DNA of 64,000 bases from Thermogutta terrifontis (GTDB lineage: Bacteria > Planctomycetota > Planctomycetia > Pirellulales > Thermoguttaceae). The notes under the pieces are model-generated. The model saw only the letters and a program-made list of their open reading frames with translations. It did no database searches and had not been told where the DNA came from. The stretch spans positions 3,555,206-3,619,205 of the forward strand of contig NZ_CP018477.1 of the NCBI RefSeq assembly GCF_002277955.1. Direction: 5' to 3'. This document shows positions 27,363-35,237 of this stretch, in pieces; within the stretch, counting starts at the first letter, position 1; each line of letters starts with the position of its first letter. A program made the position numbers and the translations under genes.

Positions 27363-27866
27363 ATGGAATCAATCCGAGAGATTCTTCGTGCGTTTTTCGT
27401 CTACGTCATGTATCCGGCCGTTGTCATCGGCCTGTTCATTTATCTTGTGTCGCTCCTGTTCTTTCTGGTCCGGTGTGCCAAAACGATGTCCGGCGCCATT
27501 CGCCGCGCGGTAGGTGGGCTGCTTCCCATCGTCATTCTCGTGTTTCTCGTTTCGAGTAATTTTCTGGATGGGGGACACCTCGCGGAATGGCTCGACCGGC
27601 TTTCCGACACCCACCGTTTTGTCCTGGGGGCAGTGGCGGCCTTTGTGATGATGGAGACGGGAAAACAACTGGGAAGGACCGACGCCAACTCCGCGGTAGC
27701 GGCTTACGCGTTTTTCGTGTCTTGCCTTCTGGCAGTGCTGTTATGGGTTGTGATGGGAGGCCTCTTGGACAAGCTGAACTGGACGCTCTTTGCCTTCATT
27801 CTTGTGGGGGGCCTCCACGTGATGTTCCGGGGGCTACCCGGCTGGTTCGACTCGCCATCCCGCTGA
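27363..27866 (+). CDS. Small integral membrane protein, unknown
   Basis: 167 residues from ATG 27363 (GAGAGG upstream); an in-frame codon at 27321 lacks a site. Four hydrophobic segments are evident: residues 7-33 (FFVYVMYPAVVIGLFIYLVSLLFFLV), 43-61, 78-95 and 110-150. A short DGGHLAEWLDRL loop separates two of them. No family was recognised. The gene follows the glycosidase closely and faces the convergent dehydrogenase gene. Confidence 0.6.
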   Translation: MESIREILRAFFVYVMYPAVVIGLFIYLVSLLFFLVRCAKTMSGAIRRAVGGLLPIVILVFLVSSNFLDGGHLAEWLDRLSDTHRFVLGAVAAFVMMETGKQLGRTDANSAVAAYAFFVSCLLAVLLWVVMGGLLDKLNWTLFAFILVGGLHVMFRGLPGWFDSPSR

Positions 27867-27915
27867 ACAGGCCGCGCGAGGAACAATCCGCCGGATCTGA
27901 CTCGAAGAAAAATTT

Positions 27916-28830
27916 TTACTGCGACGGTAGCAGCCCCGCCTGGCGTCGCACCTCGAGGGCGATGGCCGTCCAGTCCCAATCGCCGTATCCCTGAGCTAAA
28001 GCGGCAAGGTAGCGGTCACGCAGAACGCTCAAAAACGGCATCGGCGTTCTCGATTCGGTGGCCGACTGAAGGGAAAGATTGATGTCTTTGAGACCAAGCT
28101 GAAGGCGAAAGAGGGGTTCGCGGAATTGACCGCTCAGGAGGTGACGCCCATACCCTTTGTAAATGAAGCAATCAAAAAGAAACTCGGTGATTGTGTCGAA
28201 AAAGGTCTGGGGAGGCAAACCGTTCTTTTCGACAAACGCAAACGCTTCGGAAAGCGATTCCACAACCGTCGCGATAAGAAAGTTGGATGCAAGTTTGGCC
28301 ACGTGAGCGGCTTCGGGACCATCCCCCAGTTCCAGCACCTGGCGGCTGATCGCCTGAAGTAGAGGCTTCACGCGGTGGCGTGCCGCGGCCGGTCCGGATA
28401 TGTAGAACGTCTGGCGTTTTGCGGCAACGGTGTCGGGACGGCCCATTACCGGAGAAGCCAGGTAGACGCCTCCCAACTGATTGTGCTTCTCAGCCAGCAG
28501 CCGGGCTGTCCGCGGAGAAATCGTGCTCATCGACACGTGGATGTCCTGCGGACCGAGCCTTCGAAAAACCTCTCCGTCGTCAAAAATCGAAAGCAGGGCT
28601 TGATCATCCGAGACGCAGGTCATGACCAGTCCGCCCGGGACTACGGCGTCGGCGGGCGAGGTCGCTTCAATCGCTCCCTGTTCGAGAAGGGGCCGGATCT
28701 TTTCGCGTGTTCGGTTATACACTCGGACGCGATATCCCAGAGCCAGCCAGTTGGCAACCATCGCCTGGCCCATTTGGCCAATCCCGATAAAACCAAATTC
28801 CTGGTCTCCGGTCGGTTGTGCAGACGACAT
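27916..28830 (-). CDS. NAD(P)-dependent beta-hydroxyacid dehydrogenase (HIBADH/GarR family)
   Basis: 304 residues from ATG 28830, which has GGAGGAG 7 bases upstream; a start at 28875 is in frame but has no site. The N-terminal Rossmann fold has FGFIGIGQMGQAMVANWLALGYRVRVYNRT. The segment VSMSTISPRTARLLAEKH contains the substrate-binding S-T-x-S pattern, and the catalytic lysine is in AAHVAKLASNF. The C-terminal all-helical domain completes the 6-phosphogluconate/3-hydroxyisobutyrate dehydrogenase architecture. It reduces or oxidises a small hydroxy acid such as tartronate semialdehyde or hydroxyisobutyrate; which one cannot be told. A metallophosphoesterase gene lies 77 bases upstream on the same strand. 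Confidence 0.88.
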   Translation of the reverse strand: MSSAQPTGDQEFGFIGIGQMGQAMVANWLALGYRVRVYNRTREKIRPLLEQGAIEATSPADAVVPGGLVMTCVSDDQALLSIFDDGEVFRRLGPQDIHVSMSTISPRTARLLAEKHNQLGGVYLASPVMGRPDTVAAKRQTFYISGPAAARHRVKPLLQAISRQVLELGDGPEAAHVAKLASNFLIATVVESLSEAFAFVEKNGLPPQTFFDTITEFLFDCFIYKGYGRHLLSGQFREPLFRLQLGLKDINLSLQSATESRTPMPFLSVLRDRYLAALAQGYGDWDWTAIALEVRRQAGLLPSQ

Positions 28831-28907
28831 ATCGAACTCCTCCTTCCATGCGAGACGGGATCCATGACCGCCCAACGAGGTTGCTTCCCATTAAGCTCGT
28901 TAGGGAT

Positions 28908-30410
28908 TCAGCTTACTCGAATCGGCTTTGGTTCGGAACCCGACGTTTCGCTAAGAAGTGTCAGGCAGGTAAGCTCAGGAGGGCAAAAATAGCGAAGAGG
29001 AAATTCACCGCCAATCCCCCGACTCACGTACATTGTTGTGGGTGCTTTGTGGTACAATCCCTGGGCGTAGCGAATTCCGTAAGCACTAGGGGCAATGATG
29101 GGCCCCAGCCACGGCAGGCACGCCTGGCCACCATGTGTGTGCCCCGCAAGGACGAGGTGAATCTTGTTGCGAATGGCCCAGTAGAACTGATCCGGTGTAT
29201 GGGCGAGCAAAAGCCGGAAGAAGGGTGTGTCTTCTGGCAGATCAGGGTACGCCGGGGCCGGACCCAACCACGGCAATTCATTTCCGCCCACCAGAAGCTC
29301 CGTTCCATCGACGGTTAACTGTTCCACACGACCGCCGACATTTTTGAACCCGATCTCGGTAAGAGCCGTGCGAACGCTCTCAACGCCCGCGCGGAGGTCG
29401 TGATTTCCCAGAATGAAAAAAACACCGGATTTTGCTCGCAAGGGCGCGAGGACCCTTTGCGCCTGAGGTAGGCACTCCTCGCGATCGGCGATATCTCCAG
29501 TAATTACGACGAGGTCGGGTTCAAGCCGATTGCTGTTTTCCACGACGAGTTCGTAAAACTCATCAGGAATTCTTCCCACAAAATGAAGGTCGGAGAGCTG
29601 GACGATTCGCAAACCGTTGAGGGCCGGAGGCAGTTCGGGCAATGATAGGACTAGCTCAACGCGATGGCAGGCGAGGGATTCATTGCCCGGTAAAAGCAAC
29701 AAATTGCTGGGATGGGGGCGTCTGGGCGGAAGGCTCGTCGGCGTATTCTTTTGAAATGCAGATCCGGAGGGACTATGCCTATCGGAGTCCAAACGGATTC
29801 CTGTGCGACGTGTTTCCGGCGGATTCGCGTTTTGCTCCACTGCATGGGCGGAGGACACATCTGCCGGCGATTTTCGGGGCTTGCCCGGCATGGTGTCCTG
29901 GTTTCTGCCCGTTTGGGGACCAGTTACGCGGGGTAATGCCTTCCGGTGTCGCACGAGGGCGAGGAATTGGATCGCGCCAGCACGGGCCCGGGCACGAAGT
30001 CCGTTCCGAGATTTCAGGACCGGCGCAAGATCGAAAAGAAGCTCGCTTGTTGCGCCTTTCAGGACCTGGGGAGGTCGCCGCAGATTCCGCCAAACTCGCC
30101 ATCCAATGGCGAAGGGAAGAGCCAGGAAGCAGGCACCGATGTACAGATTGGCTGCCAGGGCACCATAGAGCCCAACCTGGGAGCGTTCGACATCACTTTG
30201 AGTCAGAAAAAGGAGGGGCAATTCGCCCTCCAATATCAGGGCAACTAAGGTCGTGGGGACGACAGCTCCGACCGCGACGAGAAGTGCCGTGACCCAGCTA
30301 CATATTCCGAAAGACAGCCCAAAACCGTGTAACCGATTCCACAGGGCCGCCCAAATGGTTATATGTCCGAGGACTGCCAATACCAGCAAAGATATCAGAA
30401 AAGTGGTCAT
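28908..30410 (-). CDS. Membrane-anchored metallophosphoesterase
   Basis: 500 residues from ATG 30410. A further-upstream start at 30569 would add 53 basic residues before the first membrane helix. Four hydrophobic segments fill residues 1-120, followed by a Pro/Arg-rich linker to about residue 235. The C-terminal calcineurin-like domain has all metal-binding motifs in order: LSDLHF, TGDIADR, LGNHDLR, LLAHTPDQ and LAGHTHGGQ. The arrangement matches the YaeI/YkuE group that hydrolyses phosphodiesters such as lipid or nucleotide substrates at the membrane face. The long N-terminal membrane region and linker are unusual. The dehydrogenase gene is downstream on the same strand. Confidence 0.83.
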   Translation of the reverse strand: MTTFLISLLVLAVLGHITIWAALWNRLHGFGLSFGICSWVTALLVAVGAVVPTTLVALILEGELPLLFLTQSDVERSQVGLYGALAANLYIGACFLALPFAIGWRVWRNLRRPPQVLKGATSELLFDLAPVLKSRNGLRARARAGAIQFLALVRHRKALPRVTGPQTGRNQDTMPGKPRKSPADVSSAHAVEQNANPPETRRTGIRLDSDRHSPSGSAFQKNTPTSLPPRRPHPSNLLLLPGNESLACHRVELVLSLPELPPALNGLRIVQLSDLHFVGRIPDEFYELVVENSNRLEPDLVVITGDIADREECLPQAQRVLAPLRAKSGVFFILGNHDLRAGVESVRTALTEIGFKNVGGRVEQLTVDGTELLVGGNELPWLGPAPAYPDLPEDTPFFRLLLAHTPDQFYWAIRNKIHLVLAGHTHGGQACLPWLGPIIAPSAYGIRYAQGLYHKAPTTMYVSRGIGGEFPLRYFCPPELTCLTLLSETSGSEPKPIRVS

Positions 30411-30905
30411 TCTCGCCCGGAAGTTCGTATTAAGTTTTTCCCCGCACGACGCGGAATTGCCATTCGTACGTCTAACCAGCCGCGATTCCCAGCTTATCCA
30501 TCTCTCCGTGTTCAGTTTTTTGGCCTGGGGGTCCGCGGTTTCTCCCATTCGGCGGTTTGTTCCCGCCACCTCGGAATACCGGCTTCGTTACTCGCTTCAC
30601 ACGGGGGTCAACTCGTGCTGATCCGCCACCGGTAGTAAGTTGGCTCATCCTGCGGGTAGTTGTTTCCCACCCCTATGGGCCGCGGCTGTTTAAAGCGTAT
30701 TATATACCTTCGGCGAACCGAAACGAGGCTCAGAGATTATTGAGGATCGGCCGATTGTGCGACCGGAGAGGTCCGTCCAGTTGGATGGATTCGGTCGTTT
30801 CGTCCGGACTCTCCGTCAAGTTCAACGTTGTATTACCAAACTATTGCCGCTCGTGAAAGAGCAACACATTGCAATCGGCCAATTTCGTTGCCAGGAGTCC
30901 ATCCC
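30411..30905. other. Gap without a gene, divergent promoter region
   Basis: About 495 bases between the divergent metallophosphoesterase and DUF423 genes. Small open frames lack ribosome-binding sites and domain character. An AT-rich stretch GTATTATATACC near 30696 is the only promoter-like segment seen. Confidence 0.45.
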
Positions 30906-31313
30906 GTGACTGAAAGAAGCCGTTTTTGGATAGCGTGCGGCGCGATTTTGGCGGGTTTAAGCGTTGTCCTGGCCGCGATTGCCGACCACGTCCTCAAAGG
31001 GAACTGGGGCGTGGTTGAGGCCCGGCAATTTGAACTGGCCGTAAGATATCAATTCTACCACGCCATCGCGCTTGTTCTCTGTGGACTTCTCGGACTGTGC
31101 GGAAAATTCCGCGGTCTCAGCATCGTAGCCGTTGGATTTTTGCTGGGAATAGTTGGTTTTAGTGGTGGGCTTTTCCTCAAAGTTTGCCTCCCGCAGATTA
31201 ATCTGGGCCCTGTCATTCCGGCGGGTGCAGTCCTGTGGATCATCTCCTGGGTGGGTCTGGCCGTTACTGCCGTGATACCGGTAAAAAACCGCCTGTTCGG
31301 GTCAGAAAATTAG
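30906..31313 (+). CDS. DUF423 family membrane protein
   Basis: 135 residues starting at GTG 30906, with CCAGGAG 9 bases upstream. Four transmembrane helices can be read. The family hallmarks are present: ACGAILAGLSVVLAAIADHVLK, the FELAVRYQFYHAIALVL helix, and GFSGGLFLKVC. DUF423 proteins (E. coli YgdD) are small inner-membrane proteins of unknown role. An upstream in-frame ATG (30828) would add 26 non-family residues. Confidence 0.85.
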   Translation: MTERSRFWIACGAILAGLSVVLAAIADHVLKGNWGVVEARQFELAVRYQFYHAIALVLCGLLGLCGKFRGLSIVAVGFLLGIVGFSGGLFLKVCLPQINLGPVIPAGAVLWIISWVGLAVTAVIPVKNRLFGSEN

Positions 31314-31763
31314 CCTGAAGCGGGTTCCGAGGCAATTGCCATAAGAACTGGGTGTTCGCAGTTTTCGGGTCGTCGCAGCGCGGAGAGAACGCAAAACGGG
31401 GTGGTTTTGGGTGTTAAATAGGGTAGAATTACCTTGGGCTCAGAAAAGAGTAATGAGAGCTTAGCCGTCAAAAGGGCACCAGATTTGCCTAACGCAACAA
31501 GTTGTCGTAGGACCGACTGCCGAATAGGCAGTTGACCGTAGCGAGCTTATTACCTTTCGTGCACAGGTGATGAGACGGAAATACCAGAATTCAGAGCGTT
31601 CGTGTTGTCCAGCACACGGTTCACTTTTCCAGGGGGCGAGGTTATCTGAACCTCGGCTTATCGATGGTTGTCCTTTAATCTGGTGGGGAATGAGCGATCG
31701 GCCCGGGGAGCGGGCTGGTCGATTCCTGTACCGCCTGCAAAAACACTAATTTGGAGGCAAATT
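31314..31763. other. Gap without a gene
   Basis: 450 bases before hpf. A short hairpin (ACTGCC, GAATA, GGCAGT) lies near 31517-31533. GTTGACC follows it, but no matching -10 box was found. Otherwise nothing was recognised. Confidence 0.45.
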
Positions 31764-32120
31764 ATGGAACTACACATCCAAACCCGTCGCGTCAATCTGG
31801 ACGAGGCCACGCGGGAACTGGTGGAGCGCCGTTTCATGTTCGCGCTGGACCAGTTCGATGGGTTTGTCATGAATGTCGATGTCATTTTGGAGGACGTCAA
31901 CGGCCCGCGGGGAGGAGTTGACAAGCATTGCCGGGTGTTGGCGTCCTTGCGAGGCGGTAAATACGTCAAGATTGAAGACCAGGACGCTGACCTCATCAGC
32001 GTCGTTAACAGGGCGGCGGATCGGCTCAGCCAAGTCGTCGCGCGGGAACTCGATCGCAAGCGGGACAAGAAAGGGGCCCATTCCTCGGGCAGTTTTGCGG
32101 AGGAACAGCAACCGGAGTGA
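31764..32120 (+). CDS. hpf: Short-form ribosome hibernation promoting factor (HPF/RaiA)
   Basis: 118 residues from ATG 31764, with TTGGAGG 7 bases upstream. The beta-alpha-beta-beta-beta-alpha HPF/RaiA fold is visible: MELHIQTRRVNLDEATRELVERRF, MNVDVILEDVNGPRGG, and the helix ISVVNRAADRLSQVVARELDRKRDKK. HPF binds the 30S decoding channel in starved cells and blocks tRNA and mRNA binding. The C-terminal dimerisation domain of long HPF is missing, replaced by a 15-residue Gly/Ser/Glu tail, so it would act like E. coli HPF/YfiA. The gene is 190 bases upstream of the PTPS gene. Confidence 0.85.
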   Translation: MELHIQTRRVNLDEATRELVERRFMFALDQFDGFVMNVDVILEDVNGPRGGVDKHCRVLASLRGGKYVKIEDQDADLISVVNRAADRLSQVVARELDRKRDKKGAHSSGSFAEEQQPE

Positions 32121-32309
32121 CCATCGTCACCAATATGAGCGGATGGTGATTGCAGGGGATCCGCAATCGGTTGCGTCCTCTGCGTGTTACATGGTGCTGG
32201 GTTTGGACCGGCGAGATCGGTACAGACCAGCGGGCATCAGCAGGCCAAACAATTGCCTCGCATCGATCGTATCTGCAACTGATTTCAAGCTCTGGAGAGA
32301 GTCGCTGGC

Positions 32310-32822
32310 TTGGGGGAAGGCTTCGAAATTCGCATTGGTCGTGAGGCGGTGCAATTCAGCGCCGCCCATTTTCTTGTCTTTGGGCCTGATTCGGCGGAGG
32401 CCGTTCACGGCCACGACTTCTCCGTGGAGGTGGCGGTGACGGGCAACTTGTTGGACCCAGGCTGGGTCATGGATTTTCTCGTTCTTCATCGGTTTGTCCA
32501 AGAAATCGTTGAGCCGCTGGATCACAAGGTTCTCCTGCCCGCCAAGAACCCCTGGCTACGCCTGGAAATGCTGGGCGATGAGCTCGTTCGGGCATCCCTG
32601 GGGAAATGGTCTTGGCAGTTCCCAGCCGTCCATTGCTTCCTGCTGCCGGTGTGCAACGTAACGGCCGAGCTCCTAGCCCAATATATCGGTGGGATTTTAA
32701 AGGGGCGAATCGAAGCAGAGCTTCCCGGGAGCATGGAACGCCTGCGGGTGGAAGTGTTTGAAACACCTCACTATTCCGCGCGGTGGACTTACGTTCGCCA
32801 GGAGGGCGAGTCGAGGTGCTGA
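32310..32822 (+). CDS. 6-pyruvoyltetrahydropterin synthase family protein, PTPS-III type (candidate folate enzyme)
   Basis: 170 residues. The likely start is TTG 32310, with GGAGAGA about 9 bases upstream. Zinc ligands are His20 (FSAAHF) and His33/His35 (VHGHDF). PLDHKVL and the CNVTAELLAQYI helix, followed by VEVFETP, complete the PTPS/QueD fold. The position of the catalytic Cys in QueD and PTPS is not Cys: the motif reads Glu30-Ala-Val-His-Gly-His, the ExxHGH signature known for PTPS-III. PTPS-III makes 6-hydroxymethyl-dihydropterin from dihydroneopterin triphosphate, replacing FolB in bacteria such as planctomycetes. The alternative is QueD for queuosine synthesis, which needs the missing Cys. 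The family is clear; the substrate is inferred. Confidence 0.78.
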   Translation: MGEGFEIRIGREAVQFSAAHFLVFGPDSAEAVHGHDFSVEVAVTGNLLDPGWVMDFLVLHRFVQEIVEPLDHKVLLPAKNPWLRLEMLGDELVRASLGKWSWQFPAVHCFLLPVCNVTAELLAQYIGGILKGRIEAELPGSMERLRVEVFETPHYSARWTYVRQEGESRC

Positions 32823-32848
32823 GCCTCGGACGCTGCTCAATCAGCCCA

Positions 32849-34042
32849 TCAAAGGACACGACAGATAAAACACTTGAGGTAGTTTGTTTCGCGGCACGTG
32901 ACGCTGACAGGATGGTCGGCACCGGCGCCTCGCTGTTCGAGGACCTGAATATCGCGCCGTGTCTGCTGGGCCACACCGAAAATGACGTTGAAGAAATCTT
33001 CCCGGGTCACGTATCCGGAGCAACTGCACGTGATAAGGTATCCGCCCGGGGGAATAAGCTCTACTGCCATCCGATTCAAAAAGTGATAGGCGCGGAGGGC
33101 TTCGGGAAGCTTTGCCTTTCCGGAGGCAAATTTAGGTGGATCCAGGATCACCACATCGAAGCGTTCACCGCGTTCCCGGAGTTCCTTGAGAACCTGAAAC
33201 GCGTCTCCCACCTCGAAACGTGTTCGGGGCACAGCGTTGTGTTCCGCATTGGCCCGGGCAAGAATAATGGCTTTTTCGCTGCTATCATAGCCCCACACTT
33301 CTCTGGCCCGTCCCAGTTTCGCTGCACACAGAGCGAATCCCCCGGTGTAGCAGAACATATCAAGGACACGTTTATCCCGTGTCCACTGGGCTGCCACCCG
33401 CCGGTTCTCTCGCTGATCCAGGTAGAAGCCAGTTTTCTGGCCCATGAGAAGGTCCACGCCGTACTGGATTCCATGCTCCTCAATCAAGATGGGACCATCG
33501 GGAACGGTTCCATGCACGGCGCGCTCGATGGTCAAGCCCTCCTGCTCTCGCACTTCCGGGTCGCAGCAGTGCACAATTCCGCGAGGTTTGATCACCTCTT
33601 CCAGGATTTCCAGTAGTTCGGAAGACCGCTGCTCCAACCCGAGGGCATTTGTTTGAACCACCAAATACGGGCCGTATTTGTCCACAATCAGGCCGCTTAA
33701 CCCGTCTGCCTCGCTGAAAACCAGTCGCGCCGCCCCTTGTGGTGTGATCAGACCCAGTTCGTTACGAAGAGTCACGGCCCTGTGAATGCGATCACGCCAG
33801 AACTCGCGGTTCAGCGGGACATCCTGCCATGTGTAGAGGCGGACGCGGATCTGGCTCCGGCTGTTGTACAGTCCTCGCGCGATGAACCGCCCATCCCGTG
33901 TGACAAGGTCAACGATTCCCCCATCGGGAGGGTTGCCTTCGACAAGCTCGACAGCGGTTGCTCGGACCCAGGGGTGGCGTTCCACAAACGGCCGCAAGCG
34001 ATCCTGTCGGACGATGATTTTCCCGGTGACCTCCGTATTCAT
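32849..34042 (-). CDS. rlmI: 23S rRNA (cytosine1962-C5)-methyltransferase RlmI-like
   Basis: 397 residues with ATG at 34042. The N-terminal PUA-like domain (residues 5-75: KIIVRQDRLRPFVERHPWV ... GLYNSRSQIRVRLY) precedes an EEHI-type domain. The SAM fold includes VLDMFCYTGGFALCAAKLG (motif I), EVWGYDSSEKAIILARANAEHN and the catalytic region VVILDPPKFASG. The conserved Cys of the m5C methyltransferases is represented in ITCSCSGYV. RlmI (YccW) transfers a methyl group from SAM to C1962 in helix 70 of 23S rRNA. The gene converges with the PTPS gene (27 bases apart). It is the last intact gene before the IS630-bracketed island. Confidence 0.85.
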   Translation of the reverse strand: MNTEVTGKIIVRQDRLRPFVERHPWVRATAVELVEGNPPDGGIVDLVTRDGRFIARGLYNSRSQIRVRLYTWQDVPLNREFWRDRIHRAVTLRNELGLITPQGAARLVFSEADGLSGLIVDKYGPYLVVQTNALGLEQRSSELLEILEEVIKPRGIVHCCDPEVREQEGLTIERAVHGTVPDGPILIEEHGIQYGVDLLMGQKTGFYLDQRENRRVAAQWTRDKRVLDMFCYTGGFALCAAKLGRAREVWGYDSSEKAIILARANAEHNAVPRTRFEVGDAFQVLKELRERGERFDVVILDPPKFASGKAKLPEALRAYHFLNRMAVELIPPGGYLITCSCSGYVTREDFFNVIFGVAQQTRRDIQVLEQRGAGADHPVSVTCRETNYLKCFICRVL

Positions 34043-34432
34043 AGCGTGAATCTCGATTCATAAACCGGATCATTTACCTCATTGGTTGAAATACGATTCG
34101 ATTATGCCACAACTTGGAAACGAAAGAAGGCCAGGAGATTGGGCATTACGGTCGCCCTTTAGACTTCCGGAGATGGAAAAAGCGTTTCCAGGTAGATCAT
34201 GTGGTCCTCGCAGATCTAATGCCCCTTCCGGTTCGGGAGTCTCGCGTTTTTGGAACGGGCAAGAATTGATCTTGGAGAATTCCCGGAGTTTGGACAAAAA
34301 GAGTCCCGCGTCACGTTGTTCAAAAAGACTCTCAATGACGTTGAGACCAAAAAATGGACAAGGTTCATGTTCGCCCGATCAACTGCTACGAATGACAAGA
34401 GCTCCATAGAATGAAACGACAATTGTCCAATC
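34043..34432. other. Gap without a gene, upstream of the truncated transposase
   Basis: 390 bases. The open frame here does not resemble the N-terminal helix-turn-helix region of an IS630 transposase, so the missing half of that gene is not found in this stretch. A 5-bp hairpin (CTCAA, TGACG, TTGAG) lies near 34333. Confidence 0.45.
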
Positions 34433-34984
34433 ATGTCAATAGCCGTCACGCACGGATTGTGCTGCTTTCCGCCGGCGGGGTTCGCAACCGCGAAAATGGC
34501 CAAACGGGTCGAGCGACTGCGAGCCACCTATTGCCGCACCGGTAGAGTTCGCCATTTCCTGGCAGCCTACGACCTGGAAACGGGTATGTTGTTGGGCCGG
34601 TTCTACAGCCGAAAAACCTGGATCGAGTTCTTGCGATTTCTCCGGTGGCTCCGGCGGCGTTACCCGCAGAGCGAAACGTTACACATCGTGATGGACAACT
34701 ACAGTCCCCATCTGAAGGAAGAGGTCTGGGCATGGGTCCGGGCGAACAATGTGAAGTTTTACCTTACCCCGTCCAATGCCTCATGGCTGAATCGGATCGA
34801 GTGCCAGTTCACGGGGCTGAAGAAGTTTGCCCTGGACAATAGCGACTATCGGAGTCATAAAGAACAGGAGCAAGCCATCCGGAGGTATTTGGCTTGGCGC
34901 AACGGCCGCCGCGCGATAGCCGCCGAGCCCTGGCGCTCGTCCCTCCGGAAAAACACGACATCCACTCGCCGCGTAGCAGCCTAA
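34433..34984 (+). pseudogene. IS630-family transposase, C-terminal remnant
   Basis: About 183 residues, of which homology begins around nucleotide 34500 (AKRVERLRATYCRTGRVRHF). The C-terminal catalytic half of an IS630/Tc1-like DDE transposase is recognisable: FLAAYDLETGMLLG, LHIVMDNYSPHLKEEVWAW (second Asp region) and FYLTPSNASWLNRIECQFTGLKKF (last catalytic Glu). Full-length proteins have about 340-360 residues, so the N-terminal DNA-binding half and the first catalytic Asp are absent. No terminal inverted repeats were identified. It forms the left border of the island to 39338. Confidence 0.8.
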
Positions 34985-35237
34985 AACGCGCGAAACTGTT
35001 CAACTGGAAAGGGCAGTAGGACTACAGCGACGACTTAGTAAACTCATACGGACAGCCGTGCGGGCTGCTCATACAAGCACGGGTGCATCACTCCAGTGCA
35101 TTCGACGGTGAACCTTGGAATCTATTGTGAAAGGAATTGACATGTTGGCTTGACTCCCCTTGCTGGGTCGGGTTCTCTCGCGGAGAGTCACGACCCGCTG
35201 AGTCTCGAAAAGACTTGCAGAACGTCTTTCAGCCGGG

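Noticed and set aside
34086-34409. Open frame upstream of the left IS630 remnant, possibly its N-terminal half
   Set aside because: The translation shows no helix-turn-helix or IS630 N-terminal motifs and is not in continuity with the remnant.
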